64,000 nucleotides of DNA from Korobacter sp963703075 (GTDB taxonomy: Bacteria > Acidobacteriota > Terriglobia > Terriglobales > Acidobacteriaceae), in NCBI GenBank assembly GCA_963703075.1, contig OY969786.1:558001-622000 (forward strand), in the 5' to 3' direction. The position numbers were made by a program, and so were the translations under genes. Below the pieces are notes generated by a model. The model saw nothing but the letters and a program-made list of their open reading frames with translations. It had not been told where the DNA came from and did not search any database. Positions 43,155 to 52,158 of this stretch are shown in pieces; position 1 is the first letter of the stretch, and every line of letters starts with the position of its first letter.

Positions 43155-45052
43155 CCGATTCGTTGGCAATCCGGCTCCGCAAGATCACCGCTGTGGTGTG
43201 CGCCTGTGCGACGTTCGTCGTGACGGGAGCGGCGCAGAACGCTCCCGGCTTCGACATTACGTTGCCGAAATCGCACGACCCGCTCAGCGCCTATGCCCCC
43301 AGCCACGTACCGTCGCCCACGCTTTCCAATTCTCCGCGGCTCAGTGCGCTCGTCCAGGACGGCAAGCTTTACCTCTCGCTGAAGAATGCGATTTCCCTCG
43401 CCCTGGAAAATAATCTCGATCTCGCGATCGCGCGCTACAACCTGCCCATTGCAGACACCGACATTCTTCGCACCAAGGCAGGCGGCTCGTTCCGCGGCGT
43501 CAACACCGGCGTGGTGCAAGGGACGCCCGGCGGCGGCGTGGGAGGATTTGGGACCGGCGCACCCGGTGCGGGCGCAGGTGGAACCACGAGCGGCGCGGGC
43601 GGTGCAGGTGCCGGCGCTTCCGGATTGGTGCAGTCCACCCTCGGCAGCGGCACGCTGGTGAACTCCTACGACCCGCAGATCACGGGCACGACCGGTATCG
43701 AGCACTCCACGACGCCACTGTCGAACCTCGCGATTTATGGCGTTCCTTCGCTGCAACTGAATACCGGGACGGTCAACCTCGATTACACCCAGGCCTTCCC
43801 GACTGGCACGCAGTTGTCGTTCGATTTCGACAATAACCGCCAGACCACCAATAGTACGAATTTCTTCCTTTCCCCATCGTTGAACGCCATGTACCGGATC
43901 ACATTGCAGCAGCAGCTGCTGGCTGGCTTTGGTTTCGGTCCTAATCTGCGTTATCTGCGCATCGCCAAGAACAACAAGAAAATTTCTGATATCGCATTTA
44001 AAGACCAGGTCACGGCAACGGTCACGCAAATTGCCAACATCTATTGGGACCTGGTGAGCGCCTACGAGCAGGCGCGGGTGAACCAGCAGTCACTCGACTT
44101 CGCCAGCCAGACACTGGACAACACCCGCAAGCAACTGAAGCTGGAGGCTGTCCCGGAGATGGACGTGATGCGTGCGGAGGCTGAAGTCTCGAAACGCGCC
44201 CAGGATTTGACTGTGGCGAAGACCAGCCTTGAGTTGCAAGAATCGTTAATCAAGAATGCGCTCACCCGCAGCCTCGACGATCCCCTCCTGGAAGAAATGC
44301 CGGTGATCCCCACGGACACGATGGACTCTGCGAGCGCACCCGCGCCCTCGACGCAGCCGGTTCAAGATCTGATCGCGAAAGCTTTGCAGGACCGGCCCGA
44401 GCTGCTGGAATCGGACATCGACCTGCAGAACCGGCAGATTAGCCAGAAGGCAACCCGCAACGCCCTGTTGCCCACCGTCAATCTTTTGGCCTATTACGGC
44501 GGAACGGGCCTCGCTGGACTGCCGACGCCGGGAAATCTCTCCACCGTCCCCGTCGGATTTCCGGGCGCGCTCGGCAACGCATTCAACAGCACGTCTCCCG
44601 ATTACTTCGTGGGACTGAACCTGAATATCCCAATCCGTAATCGCATCGCGAAGGCCGACCAGTTCCGTTCCGAGCTGGAGTACCGGCAGTCTGAACTACG
44701 CCGGGAGCAGTTAAAGAAGCAGATCCGCATCGAAGTCCGCAACGCGCAGTATGCTTACGAACAGACGGCCGCGCGGGTGGATGCCGCCATCAAAGCACGC
44801 GACCTGGCGCAGCGCACCTTCGATACCATGAAAAAGGAACAAGACCTCGGCGCCGGATCGACCTACCAGACCTTGACCGCCCAACGCGACCTGGCGCTGG
44901 CGCAACTCGACCTGGTGACGGCCCAAACCACCTACCAGAAGTCGAAGGTGGAACTCGACCGCGCGACCGGCTCGACTTTGGACCATAATGACATCCAGAT
45001 CGAGGAAGCAGTGAAGGGTGTGGTCGCCACCCAGTCGACCCCTGGAAAATAA
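43151..45052 (+). CDS. TolC-family outer-membrane protein of the ADOP operon
   Basis: 633 aa from the ATG at 43151, which overlaps the ATPase stop; earlier in-frame codons from 43091 lie inside the ATPase gene. Signal peptide core VVCACATFVVTGAAQ (about 15-32). It is about 130 residues longer than ordinary TolC proteins owing to a Gly/Ala-rich low-complexity insert (about 135-185, with GGGVGGFGTGAPGAGAGG) in the first repeat. The second repeat shows LNLNIPIRNRIAKADQFRSE. Outer-membrane exit duct for the HlyD-ABC system. Confidence 0.9.
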   Translation: MTDSLAIRLRKITAVVCACATFVVTGAAQNAPGFDITLPKSHDPLSAYAPSHVPSPTLSNSPRLSALVQDGKLYLSLKNAISLALENNLDLAIARYNLPIADTDILRTKAGGSFRGVNTGVVQGTPGGGVGGFGTGAPGAGAGGTTSGAGGAGAGASGLVQSTLGSGTLVNSYDPQITGTTGIEHSTTPLSNLAIYGVPSLQLNTGTVNLDYTQAFPTGTQLSFDFDNNRQTTNSTNFFLSPSLNAMYRITLQQQLLAGFGFGPNLRYLRIAKNNKKISDIAFKDQVTATVTQIANIYWDLVSAYEQARVNQQSLDFASQTLDNTRKQLKLEAVPEMDVMRAEAEVSKRAQDLTVAKTSLELQESLIKNALTRSLDDPLLEEMPVIPTDTMDSASAPAPSTQPVQDLIAKALQDRPELLESDIDLQNRQISQKATRNALLPTVNLLAYYGGTGLAGLPTPGNLSTVPVGFPGALGNAFNSTSPDYFVGLNLNIPIRNRIAKADQFRSELEYRQSELRREQLKKQIRIEVRNAQYAYEQTAARVDAAIKARDLAQRTFDTMKKEQDLGAGSTYQTLTAQRDLALAQLDLVTAQTTYQKSKVELDRATGSTLDHNDIQIEEAVKGVVATQSTPGK

Positions 45053-45064
45053 GCTGGAGCATGG

Positions 45065-46477
45065 ATGACGCAGAGTAGTTCGACAGTGAACCCAAAGATT
45101 GTTACGCCGGCCAAAGGCGAACGGGCTGCACGGATCCTCGCAGCCGACGACCAGGAACATATCCTCGATGCCTTGAAGATCCTGCTGCGTCCCGAAGGCT
45201 ATGACGTCGATACCGCGAAGTCGCCGGTGCTGGTGCGGGAGATGCTCAACAGCAACTCGTACGACGCCTTGCTGATCGACTTGAACTACACACGCGATAC
45301 GACCTCGGGACGCGAAGGCCTGGATCTGCTGACCGAGATCGTGGCCATGGACAGCACCGTGCCCGTGATCGTGATGACCGCGTGGGGAAGCATCGACGTC
45401 GCGGTCGAAGCCATGCGCCGGGGAGCGCGCGATTTCATTCAAAAGCCGTGGGAGAACGAGCGGCTGCTGACGATTCTCCGCACTCAGGTCGAGCTCTATC
45501 GCACGCTGCAGCGCGCCGAACGATTGCAGGCAGAGAACCAGTTGCTGCGCGCCTCCGGTCTTCCACAATTGATTGCCACCGCGCCCGCCATGAAATCGGT
45601 GCTCGACTCGATCACGCGCATCGGACCCTCGGACGCCAATGTCCTAATCACCGGCGAGCACGGGACGGGCAAGGAAGTGGTCGCGCAGACATTGCACGCG
45701 GTCTCCGCCCGTGCTTCCAAGACACTGGTCGCGGTCAACACCGGAGCGCTGCCGGAAACCCTTTTCGAGAGCGAACTTTTCGGACACGTGAAAGGCGCTT
45801 TCACCGATGCCCGTACGGATCGCATTGGGCGCTTCGAACTGGCCGACGGAGGCACGATTTTTCTCGACGAAATTGGCAATGTCCCGGTGCGGCAGCAGGC
45901 CAAGCTCCTGCGCGTGCTGGAGACGGGCGAGATCGAGCGCGTCGGTTCGTCGAAAAGCCGCCACGTGAACGTTCGCGTGATCTCCGCCACGAATGCAGAC
46001 CTGCGCGCCGCCTCTGCCAGCGGACAGTTCCGCGAAGATCTGCTCTTCCGGCTGAACACGGTCGAGATCCATATCCCTCCGCTGCGCGAACGGCGTGAAG
46101 ACATCGCTGCGCTGGCGGTGCACTTCCTGAAACGTTACTCCGAGCGGTATCGCCGCCCGGCGCAGGCCCTGGAAAAGGGAACCGTGCAGGCACTCATGCA
46201 ATACAGTTGGCCGGGCAACGTGCGCGAGTTGGAACATACGATGGAGCGCGCGGTACTGATGGCGCGTGGCAACGAGATCCAACCAGCCGATCTTGGCCTG
46301 GTGCAGCAGAAGCAGCAGAGCAGCCCCAACCTCGAGGAGTTGAGCATCGAGTCGGTCGAGAGCATCCTCATCCGCAAAGCTCTCCAGCGTTACCACGGCA
46401 ACGTAAGCCAGGCCGCCGAGGCGCTGGGCTTAAGCCGCGGAGCGCTCTATCGCCGGATGGAAAAATATGGGCTCTAG
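45065..46477 (+). CDS. NtrC-family sigma-54-dependent response regulator
   Basis: 470 aa: receiver (about 23-145; phospho-acceptor Asp72 in LLIDLNYTRD), AAA+ domain (about 165-395; Walker A GEHGTGKE, Walker B GGTIFLDEIGN, Arg finger region REDLLFRLNTVEI) and a C-terminal Fis-type HTH (GNVSQAAEALGLSRGALYRRM). The sigma-54 contact loop reads GAFTDA, a known variant of GAFTGA. Co-transcribed with the ADOP operon and with its kinase, it probably activates the operon through the putative -24/-12 promoter at 32876. Confidence 0.94.
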   Translation: MTQSSSTVNPKIVTPAKGERAARILAADDQEHILDALKILLRPEGYDVDTAKSPVLVREMLNSNSYDALLIDLNYTRDTTSGREGLDLLTEIVAMDSTVPVIVMTAWGSIDVAVEAMRRGARDFIQKPWENERLLTILRTQVELYRTLQRAERLQAENQLLRASGLPQLIATAPAMKSVLDSITRIGPSDANVLITGEHGTGKEVVAQTLHAVSARASKTLVAVNTGALPETLFESELFGHVKGAFTDARTDRIGRFELADGGTIFLDEIGNVPVRQQAKLLRVLETGEIERVGSSKSRHVNVRVISATNADLRAASASGQFREDLLFRLNTVEIHIPPLRERREDIAALAVHFLKRYSERYRRPAQALEKGTVQALMQYSWPGNVRELEHTMERAVLMARGNEIQPADLGLVQQKQQSSPNLEELSIESVESILIRKALQRYHGNVSQAAEALGLSRGALYRRMEKYGL

Positions 46478-47897
46478 CTTCTCACCCCAGCGATTAAAGT
46501 CCACCGTCGCCGGGGAGCCCGTTACCAGCGGAGAAGCTACACACCCGACCAACGCACCCTCCCGCAGCAAACGTTCGCGGCTGCGCTACGAACGCCGCGT
46601 GCTCTTGCTCGCCTTCCTGGTAGCGCTCCCCAGCATGGTGGTGAGCGTCATCGTGGTCCTCATTCAAAAGTGGCCGACCGACGGCAAGGTCACATTGCTA
46701 CTCGCCGAGGCAATCGCCTGGCTCCTCCTGGTGTTGGCACAGCATGAGCAGATCGTGCGTCCACTGCAAACGCTCACCAATGTCGTTGCCGCCTTGCGCG
46801 AGGAGGATTATTCGTTTCGCGCGCGGGGAGCGGCGCAGAACGATGCGCTCGGCGAACTTGTCTTGGAAGTCAATGCCCTGGCCGACGTCCTCACCATTCA
46901 GAAGACCAGCGCCATCGAAGCCACCGCGCTCCTCTCGCGCGTGGTGGAAGAAATCGATGCGCCCCTGTTCGCCTTCGATCCCGAACACAAGCTGAAGCTG
47001 GTGAATTCAGCAGGTGAACGCTTGCTCCAGCAACCGGCTGCGAAGGTGCTCGGACTCTCGGCAACCGAGTTGAACCTGCAAGCTTGTTTCGAAGCCGAGA
47101 GCGAAACCCTCGTCCCCCTGCCGTACAGTCCGAATGCGCGCTGGATGGTGCGCCGCAGCCGTTTCCGCGAGGATGGCGTGCCTCACACCCTGATTGTGCT
47201 TTCGGACGTGAGCCGCGCGCTGCGCGAGGAAGAACGCAGCGCCTGGCAGCGCCTCATCCGCGTTCTTGGCCACGAATTGAACAATTCGCTCGCTCCCATC
47301 AAGTCAATTGCCGGCAGCCTGACGTCGCGCTTGAATCGATCGTCGCTCAGCGAGGATGAGCGCGAAGACTTCGAAAAGGGACTATCGATCATTGAAGGAC
47401 GTGCCGAATCGCTGAACCGCTTCTTGCAGGCCTATCGCCAGTTGGCGCAAATGCCTCCACCGAAGTTGAAGCCCGTGCACTTGCGCGCGCTGGTGGAACG
47501 CGTGGCCGCGCTGGAGACGCGCATCAAGGTCCATGTGCGCGAAGATGCGGACCTCACGTTGCAGGCGGACTCGGACCAGATCGAGCAGATGCTGATCAAC
47601 CTCATCAAGAACGCGGTGGAGGCGACGAAAGAGACGTCCGTCGCGCCCGAGGTGCTCGTAGGTTGGGAGACGGAACCGGCCAACGTCATTTTGAAGGTGG
47701 AAGACAATGGCCCCGGGATCATGAACCCCAGCAACGCCTTCGTTCCGTTCTATACCACCAAGCAGGGCGGTAGCGGCATTGGCCTCGTTCTCTCGCGGCA
47801 GATCGCCGAAGCCCATGGCGGCCGGTTGGAACTCATCAACCGCGAAACTACGCGAGGATGCATGGCGCGCGTCACTTTGCCGCGAAGCCTCGACTAA
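46467..47897 (+). CDS. NtrY-like membrane histidine kinase
   Basis: 476 aa, overlapping the regulator gene by 11 bp. Two N-terminal helices (about 44-65 and 71-90) with almost no periplasmic loop, then a HAMP-like segment (IVRPLQTLTNVVAALREEDYS), a PAS domain (about 160-250), a His-acceptor region LGHELNNSLAPIKSIA and an ATPase domain (NLIKNAVEATKE, VEDNGPGI, GGSGIGLVLSRQIAEAHGG). The lack of an external sensor suggests detection of a membrane or cytoplasmic signal. Ends the long operon. Confidence 0.93.
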   Translation: MGSSFSPQRLKSTVAGEPVTSGEATHPTNAPSRSKRSRLRYERRVLLLAFLVALPSMVVSVIVVLIQKWPTDGKVTLLLAEAIAWLLLVLAQHEQIVRPLQTLTNVVAALREEDYSFRARGAAQNDALGELVLEVNALADVLTIQKTSAIEATALLSRVVEEIDAPLFAFDPEHKLKLVNSAGERLLQQPAAKVLGLSATELNLQACFEAESETLVPLPYSPNARWMVRRSRFREDGVPHTLIVLSDVSRALREEERSAWQRLIRVLGHELNNSLAPIKSIAGSLTSRLNRSSLSEDEREDFEKGLSIIEGRAESLNRFLQAYRQLAQMPPPKLKPVHLRALVERVAALETRIKVHVREDADLTLQADSDQIEQMLINLIKNAVEATKETSVAPEVLVGWETEPANVILKVEDNGPGIMNPSNAFVPFYTTKQGGSGIGLVLSRQIAEAHGGRLELINRETTRGCMARVTLPRSLD

Positions 47898-47900
47898 GCG

Positions 47901-49427
47901 CTACCAACGTGCCTCGAACTCCGCCAGTTGTTTTTCCAATTTCCATTGCAATTGCGCTTTCTGATTTGCCTGCAGGTAACTCTTGCAGGCAGCGGTCAGC
48001 GTTTCTGTCGCCGGTTGATCCCGGGCACAGTCCTTCACCCGCAGAAACCCGCGCTCGTCGCGCCATAAGCTTGCCCCGGCAATGAAAGCATGTTCCAGAG
48101 AAGTCCGGGCCATTGTTTTCAATTGCAGGTAGGTGAGGTTTTGCTCCTCCGCGGCTTTCAGATATTCCATCGAAAGATCGGAGCGGGCTACGCCTTCGTC
48201 GTCGGTCGAAAGCGCTACGGGAACCTTGTACTTCAAGTAAGCCGCCAGCGGATGGTCCTTGCCTTTCACTCCCAGGATCACATCGTTACTGGTCAGGTTG
48301 ATTTCCACCATGACCTTGCGTTTCGCCATTTCCTTCAGCAGATCGATGGCATGGTCTTCTTCCATAACATCCACCCCATGGCCGATGCGCTCGGCATGGC
48401 CTTGCTCCACCGCCTCGCGAATGTGGAAGGTGAGCCCGTCCGGTGGCACCAGTCCGGGCGCGAGTTCGCCCGCATGCAGGGTGATGTGCACCTTGGGATA
48501 GAGCGGCTTGAGAAAATCTATGATGCGCATGTGCAGATCGTAGTCGCGCATAGGAATGAGGTAGTCTTCCGGCATTACGAGATTGAAGCCCACCACTCGC
48601 GGGTCGCGCGATGCCAGCTCGAATGCCGCCAGGATCTGGGCAAAGACCGCCTGCTTCGATAATCCGCGGAGCACCTGGTAAAGGTAGCGTTGGGTTATGG
48701 CGCAACCCGGCTCTGCCTTCGCGGTTCCGCATTGCAGGTCGGTGTCGCGCTTCTGTTCGGCGGCATCGATGGTCTTGCGCCCGGCCTCCACGGCGTCGGT
48801 CAAACCATTGGCAAGCAGCGTCTCCCGCATCGTGCCGAAGTCTTCGATCCAGCCGACCTTTTTGCCGACCGTCGTGGCGCGGTGCTCATCGGGGCCAAAC
48901 ATCAGCTCCTGGTAGACTTCGTGATTGAGAGCGGCCCGGCGTGCGGCCTCGGCTAGCATGTCTCCGGTGTGATCGTCACCGGACAAATCGAATTTGCCAA
49001 ACGTATCGAAAAAATGGTCGTGACCCGACTGTCCCGAGAGCTGCCAGTTGCGCATCGACCAGGCATCCACGATCTTGCGGTAGAGCACGGGATCTCCCAG
49101 CGCATTCTCGGCGGGTACGTTTCCGGCGGCTTCATTACAGGGCGGCTTGACCAGTTGCAGGGTCACGGTCTCCACGCAGAGCTTCGCATCCGCTGCCCAG
49201 GTGATCATGGTTTCCGCATAAATTCCGCCGGAGAGGTGGTAATGCAGGTCGGCGCCCTTCGGCATCTCGCGCAGAAAACTGGTGAGCAGGGGAATGTTGC
49301 CGCGGATCGATTGCATGTAGCGATCGGTGCGAAGTTCCGCTGAAACCCTCGTCTTTGGCTGGGAAAACGAAAAGGCCGAAAAGACAAGCAGGCACAGCGC
49401 GACCGACCGCATGCGAGAAGTGATCAT
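47901..49427 (-). CDS. Secreted adenosine deaminase-family protein
   Basis: 508 aa, much longer than cytoplasmic Add (~330 aa), with a signal peptide (about 6-22, MRSVALCLLVFSAFSFSQ). The metal-dependent deaminase motifs are all present: DLHYHLSGG at 60-68, HITLHAGELAPG, RIGHGVDV and LSTDDEGV with the catalytic Asp pair. It resembles the extracellular ADA/ADGF branch, converting adenosine to inosine outside the cytoplasm. Divergent from a nucleoside salvage operon that imports and splits nucleosides, giving a consistent pathway. GGAG precedes the ATG. Confidence 0.88.
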   Translation of the reverse strand: MITSRMRSVALCLLVFSAFSFSQPKTRVSAELRTDRYMQSIRGNIPLLTSFLREMPKGADLHYHLSGGIYAETMITWAADAKLCVETVTLQLVKPPCNEAAGNVPAENALGDPVLYRKIVDAWSMRNWQLSGQSGHDHFFDTFGKFDLSGDDHTGDMLAEAARRAALNHEVYQELMFGPDEHRATTVGKKVGWIEDFGTMRETLLANGLTDAVEAGRKTIDAAEQKRDTDLQCGTAKAEPGCAITQRYLYQVLRGLSKQAVFAQILAAFELASRDPRVVGFNLVMPEDYLIPMRDYDLHMRIIDFLKPLYPKVHITLHAGELAPGLVPPDGLTFHIREAVEQGHAERIGHGVDVMEEDHAIDLLKEMAKRKVMVEINLTSNDVILGVKGKDHPLAAYLKYKVPVALSTDDEGVARSDLSMEYLKAAEEQNLTYLQLKTMARTSLEHAFIAGASLWRDERGFLRVKDCARDQPATETLTAACKSYLQANQKAQLQWKLEKQLAEFEARW

Positions 49428-49547
49428 TTCTTCAAGCTCCGGAACGACGGCGAATCATAACAGGACGATAAAAGACCCGGCACGCGTTGCTACTTGAACC
49501 GGCCCCGCGGCTCATCTACCATCCAATTTTTCGGGCACAGGAGCCAC

Positions 49548-50066
49548 GTGGCGAACCTTAAAGTGCTGCTCTCGCGGGAGCAGATCCAGAAACGTGTGGC
49601 GGAGCTCGGGGCAAGAATCTCCGAGGATTTTCACGGACAGCCGGTCGTGCTGGTCGGCGTTCTCAAGGGCGCCACCATCTTTCTCGCCGACCTGGCCCGT
49701 ACCATTGCACTCGACGCCAGCTTCGACTTCATTTCGGTTTCCAGCTACGGGGCTGGAAAGCAGACCAGCGGCGAGGTCAGGCTTAATAAGGATGTCGATA
49801 CTTCCATGGAGGGCAAGAACGTCATTCTCGTCGAGGACATTCTCGACACGGGCCTGACGATGTCATACCTGCTCAAAATGCTCTCCGCGCACCGTCCCAA
49901 GGAGCTCAAAATTGCCGCCCTGCTCGACAAAACATCCCGCCGCCTTCTGCCAATCCACGCCAATTATGTTGGCTTCCAGATACCCGACCAGTTCGTGGTT
50001 GGCTACGGAATGGATGCGTCCGAGCAATACCGCAACTTGCCCGACATTTGTGTCGTCGAAGAGTAA
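49548..50066 (+). CDS. hpt: Hypoxanthine phosphoribosyltransferase
   Basis: 172 aa from GTG 49548 (AGGAG seven bases upstream); the frame is open further back to 49494 but without a ribosome binding site. The PRPP-binding motif VILVEDILDTGLT is at about 98-110, the flexible loop SSYGAGKQTSGEV before it, and FQIPDQFVVGYGMD near the end. It converts hypoxanthine (or guanine) and PRPP to IMP/GMP, using the base released by the purine nucleoside phosphorylase encoded downstream. Usual family length. Confidence 0.95.
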   Translation: MANLKVLLSREQIQKRVAELGARISEDFHGQPVVLVGVLKGATIFLADLARTIALDASFDFISVSSYGAGKQTSGEVRLNKDVDTSMEGKNVILVEDILDTGLTMSYLLKMLSAHRPKELKIAALLDKTSRRLLPIHANYVGFQIPDQFVVGYGMDASEQYRNLPDICVVEE

Positions 50067-50105
50067 CTTTCGTACCGAATCGTGATTTTAAATCAGGTGT
50101 AGAAT

Positions 50106-50828
50106 TTGAAAACGATGGTTCAAAACGTCGCGCTTCCCGACGTCCGCAGTCAGGCCAACGGATGGCATTTCGTCGCCAACCTCATTGATCACACATTATT
50201 AAAACCAGAAGCGACCCGGGACCAGGTCACCCTACTCTGCGACGAAGCCTTGCGCTATGGCTTCTGTTGCGTGATGGTGAATCCGCATCTGCTTGCCCAC
50301 GCCAACAGCGTTTTGCACGGCTCGCACGTGAAGACCGGTACCACGATTGGGTTCCCGTTGGGAGCGACCCTCAGCACCGTCAAGTTATTTGAAGTCTCGG
50401 AGGCGCTGAAGCTCGGCGCCAACGAACTCGATATGGTCATCCACATCGGCGCCCTCAAGGCCGGCGATCGTCACGTGGTAGAAGGCGAGATCCGTAGCCT
50501 GGCGGCGCTGGCGCACGATGGCGGCGCGATCTTAAAAGTGATCATCGAAACCGCCCTGCTCGACGAGAAAGAAAAGATCCTGGCGTGCGCGCTGGCTATG
50601 GAAGGCGGCGCGGACTTCGTGAAAACCTCCACCGGCTTCAGTTCCGCCGGGGCAACGCCCAAGGACGTTCACCTGATGCGTGGCGTGGTGGGGACCAAGC
50701 TCGGTGTCAAAGCGGCCGGCGGCATTCGCACCTTGGCCGATGTCGAGGCCCTGATCGAGGCCGGAGCCAGCCGCATCGGTACCAGCGCGGGCGTAGCCAT
50801 TGTCCGGGAACTTGGCGCGCCGGAATAA
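50106..50828 (+). CDS. deoC: Deoxyribose-phosphate aldolase
   Basis: 240-aa class I aldolase cleaving 2-deoxyribose 5-phosphate to acetaldehyde and glyceraldehyde 3-phosphate. IDHTLLKPEAT opens the barrel, NELDMVIHIGALK follows, the Schiff-base Lys is in DFVKTSTGFSSAGATP, and KAAGGIRT holds the second Lys. TTG at 50106 has AGGTG eight bases upstream; the ATG at 50115 is too far from it. Handles the sugar phosphate left after deoxynucleoside phosphorolysis. Confidence 0.95.
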   Translation: MKTMVQNVALPDVRSQANGWHFVANLIDHTLLKPEATRDQVTLLCDEALRYGFCCVMVNPHLLAHANSVLHGSHVKTGTTIGFPLGATLSTVKLFEVSEALKLGANELDMVIHIGALKAGDRHVVEGEIRSLAALAHDGGAILKVIIETALLDEKEKILACALAMEGGADFVKTSTGFSSAGATPKDVHLMRGVVGTKLGVKAAGGIRTLADVEALIEAGASRIGTSAGVAIVRELGAPE

Positions 50829-50904
50829 ACGGCCCGAACAAATCCTTTCTTCGCGAGAGACCATCCTGCTAATCTGCTCCTGACTCGGTCCCGCAGGAGC
50901 GTGC

Positions 50905-52158
50905 ATGGAACGCCTGACCGGTGTTCTCGGTCTGCTCGTTTTCTTGTCCCTGGCTTACGCTTTTTCCACCAACCGCCGCGCCATCCGCTGGCGGACGGTG
51001 ATCGTCGGCCTCATTCTGCAATTACTCTTCGCCGTGTTCGTGCTTCGCGTGCCCATCGGGCAGCGCATCATCCAGGCGGGGGGCGACGGCGCGAAGAAAC
51101 TCCTGTCGTATTCGTATGCCGGTTCCGAATTTGTCTTCGGCGATCTCGGCAAACCGGGTAGCGCGTTCTACTTCGCCTTCCAGGTTCTTCCTGTCATCAT
51201 TTTTATCGCCGCATTTTTTGCCATCCTCTATCACTACGGCATCATGCAGTTTTTTATCCGCGTTGCCGCAAGAATCATGATGCGTTTCATGGCGGCCAGC
51301 GGCGCTGAGTCGCTCAACGTTGCCGCCAGCATCTTCATGGGACAGACGGAAGCGCCGTTAACCATCCGGCCTTTCCTCCCAAAGCTGACGCAGAGCGAAT
51401 TGATGGTGGTCATGACCAGCGGCATGGCGCACGTTTCCGGCGCCATGATGGCCGCGTATTTCCAGGTGGGACACGTCGAGCCCGCCCACGTGCTTGCGGC
51501 AGTGGTGATGACTGCTCCCGGAACTTTCGTCGTCGCCAAGATGCTTGTGCCGGAAACCGAAACCCCGCTGACCGCTGGGCGTCTCGATCCTGCCACCGAG
51601 GACGAACTGACCGGTGATGAGAAACATGCCAACGTGCTGGGAGCCGCCGCCAAGGGCACCACCGACGGCCTCTGGCTGGCGCTGAATGTCGCCGCCATGC
51701 TCATCTCGTTCCTGGCGTTGATCGCGTTGGTTAATGGCATTCTCGGGGGCACTCACAATTGGCTTGCGCACCACGGAATCGCATGGTTTCCGGCGAAGCT
51801 CGAATCCATTTTCGGCGTCATCTTTGCTCCCGTCGCGTGGCTCATCGGGATCCCGTGGCGCGATTGCCTGAGCGTGGGAAACCTGCTCGGCACCCGCATG
51901 GTGCTGAATGAACTGGTGGCGTTCACCATGCTTGGGCAGCAACAGGCCTCCCTGGATCCGCGATCGTTTACCATCGCTACTTTTGCGCTGTGCGGCTTCG
52001 CCAATCTGAGTTCCATCGGCATCCAGATCGGCGGGTTGGGCGCGCTCGCTCCGAACCGCCGCAACGACCTTGCCCGTCTGGGCTTTCGCGCCATGCTGGC
52101 AGGTACCATGGCAAACCTGATGTCTGCTTCTATCGTTGGAATTCTTCTGCATGCCTAG
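50905..52158 (+). CDS. Concentrative nucleoside transporter (CNT/NupC family)
   Basis: 417 aa with about ten hydrophobic segments. CNT hallmarks are present: FIAAFFAILYHYGIMQ, ESLNVAASIFMGQTEAPLTIRP (the nucleoside-binding TEAP region), MTSGMAHVSGAMMAAY and the C-terminal CGFANLSSIGIQIGGLGALAP. Imports nucleosides with sodium or protons. AGGAG precedes the ATG. Sits in the salvage operon and overlaps the phosphorylase gene by 8 bp. Confidence 0.95.
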   Translation: MERLTGVLGLLVFLSLAYAFSTNRRAIRWRTVIVGLILQLLFAVFVLRVPIGQRIIQAGGDGAKKLLSYSYAGSEFVFGDLGKPGSAFYFAFQVLPVIIFIAAFFAILYHYGIMQFFIRVAARIMMRFMAASGAESLNVAASIFMGQTEAPLTIRPFLPKLTQSELMVVMTSGMAHVSGAMMAAYFQVGHVEPAHVLAAVVMTAPGTFVVAKMLVPETETPLTAGRLDPATEDELTGDEKHANVLGAAAKGTTDGLWLALNVAAMLISFLALIALVNGILGGTHNWLAHHGIAWFPAKLESIFGVIFAPVAWLIGIPWRDCLSVGNLLGTRMVLNELVAFTMLGQQQASLDPRSFTIATFALCGFANLSSIGIQIGGLGALAPNRRNDLARLGFRAMLAGTMANLMSASIVGILLHA

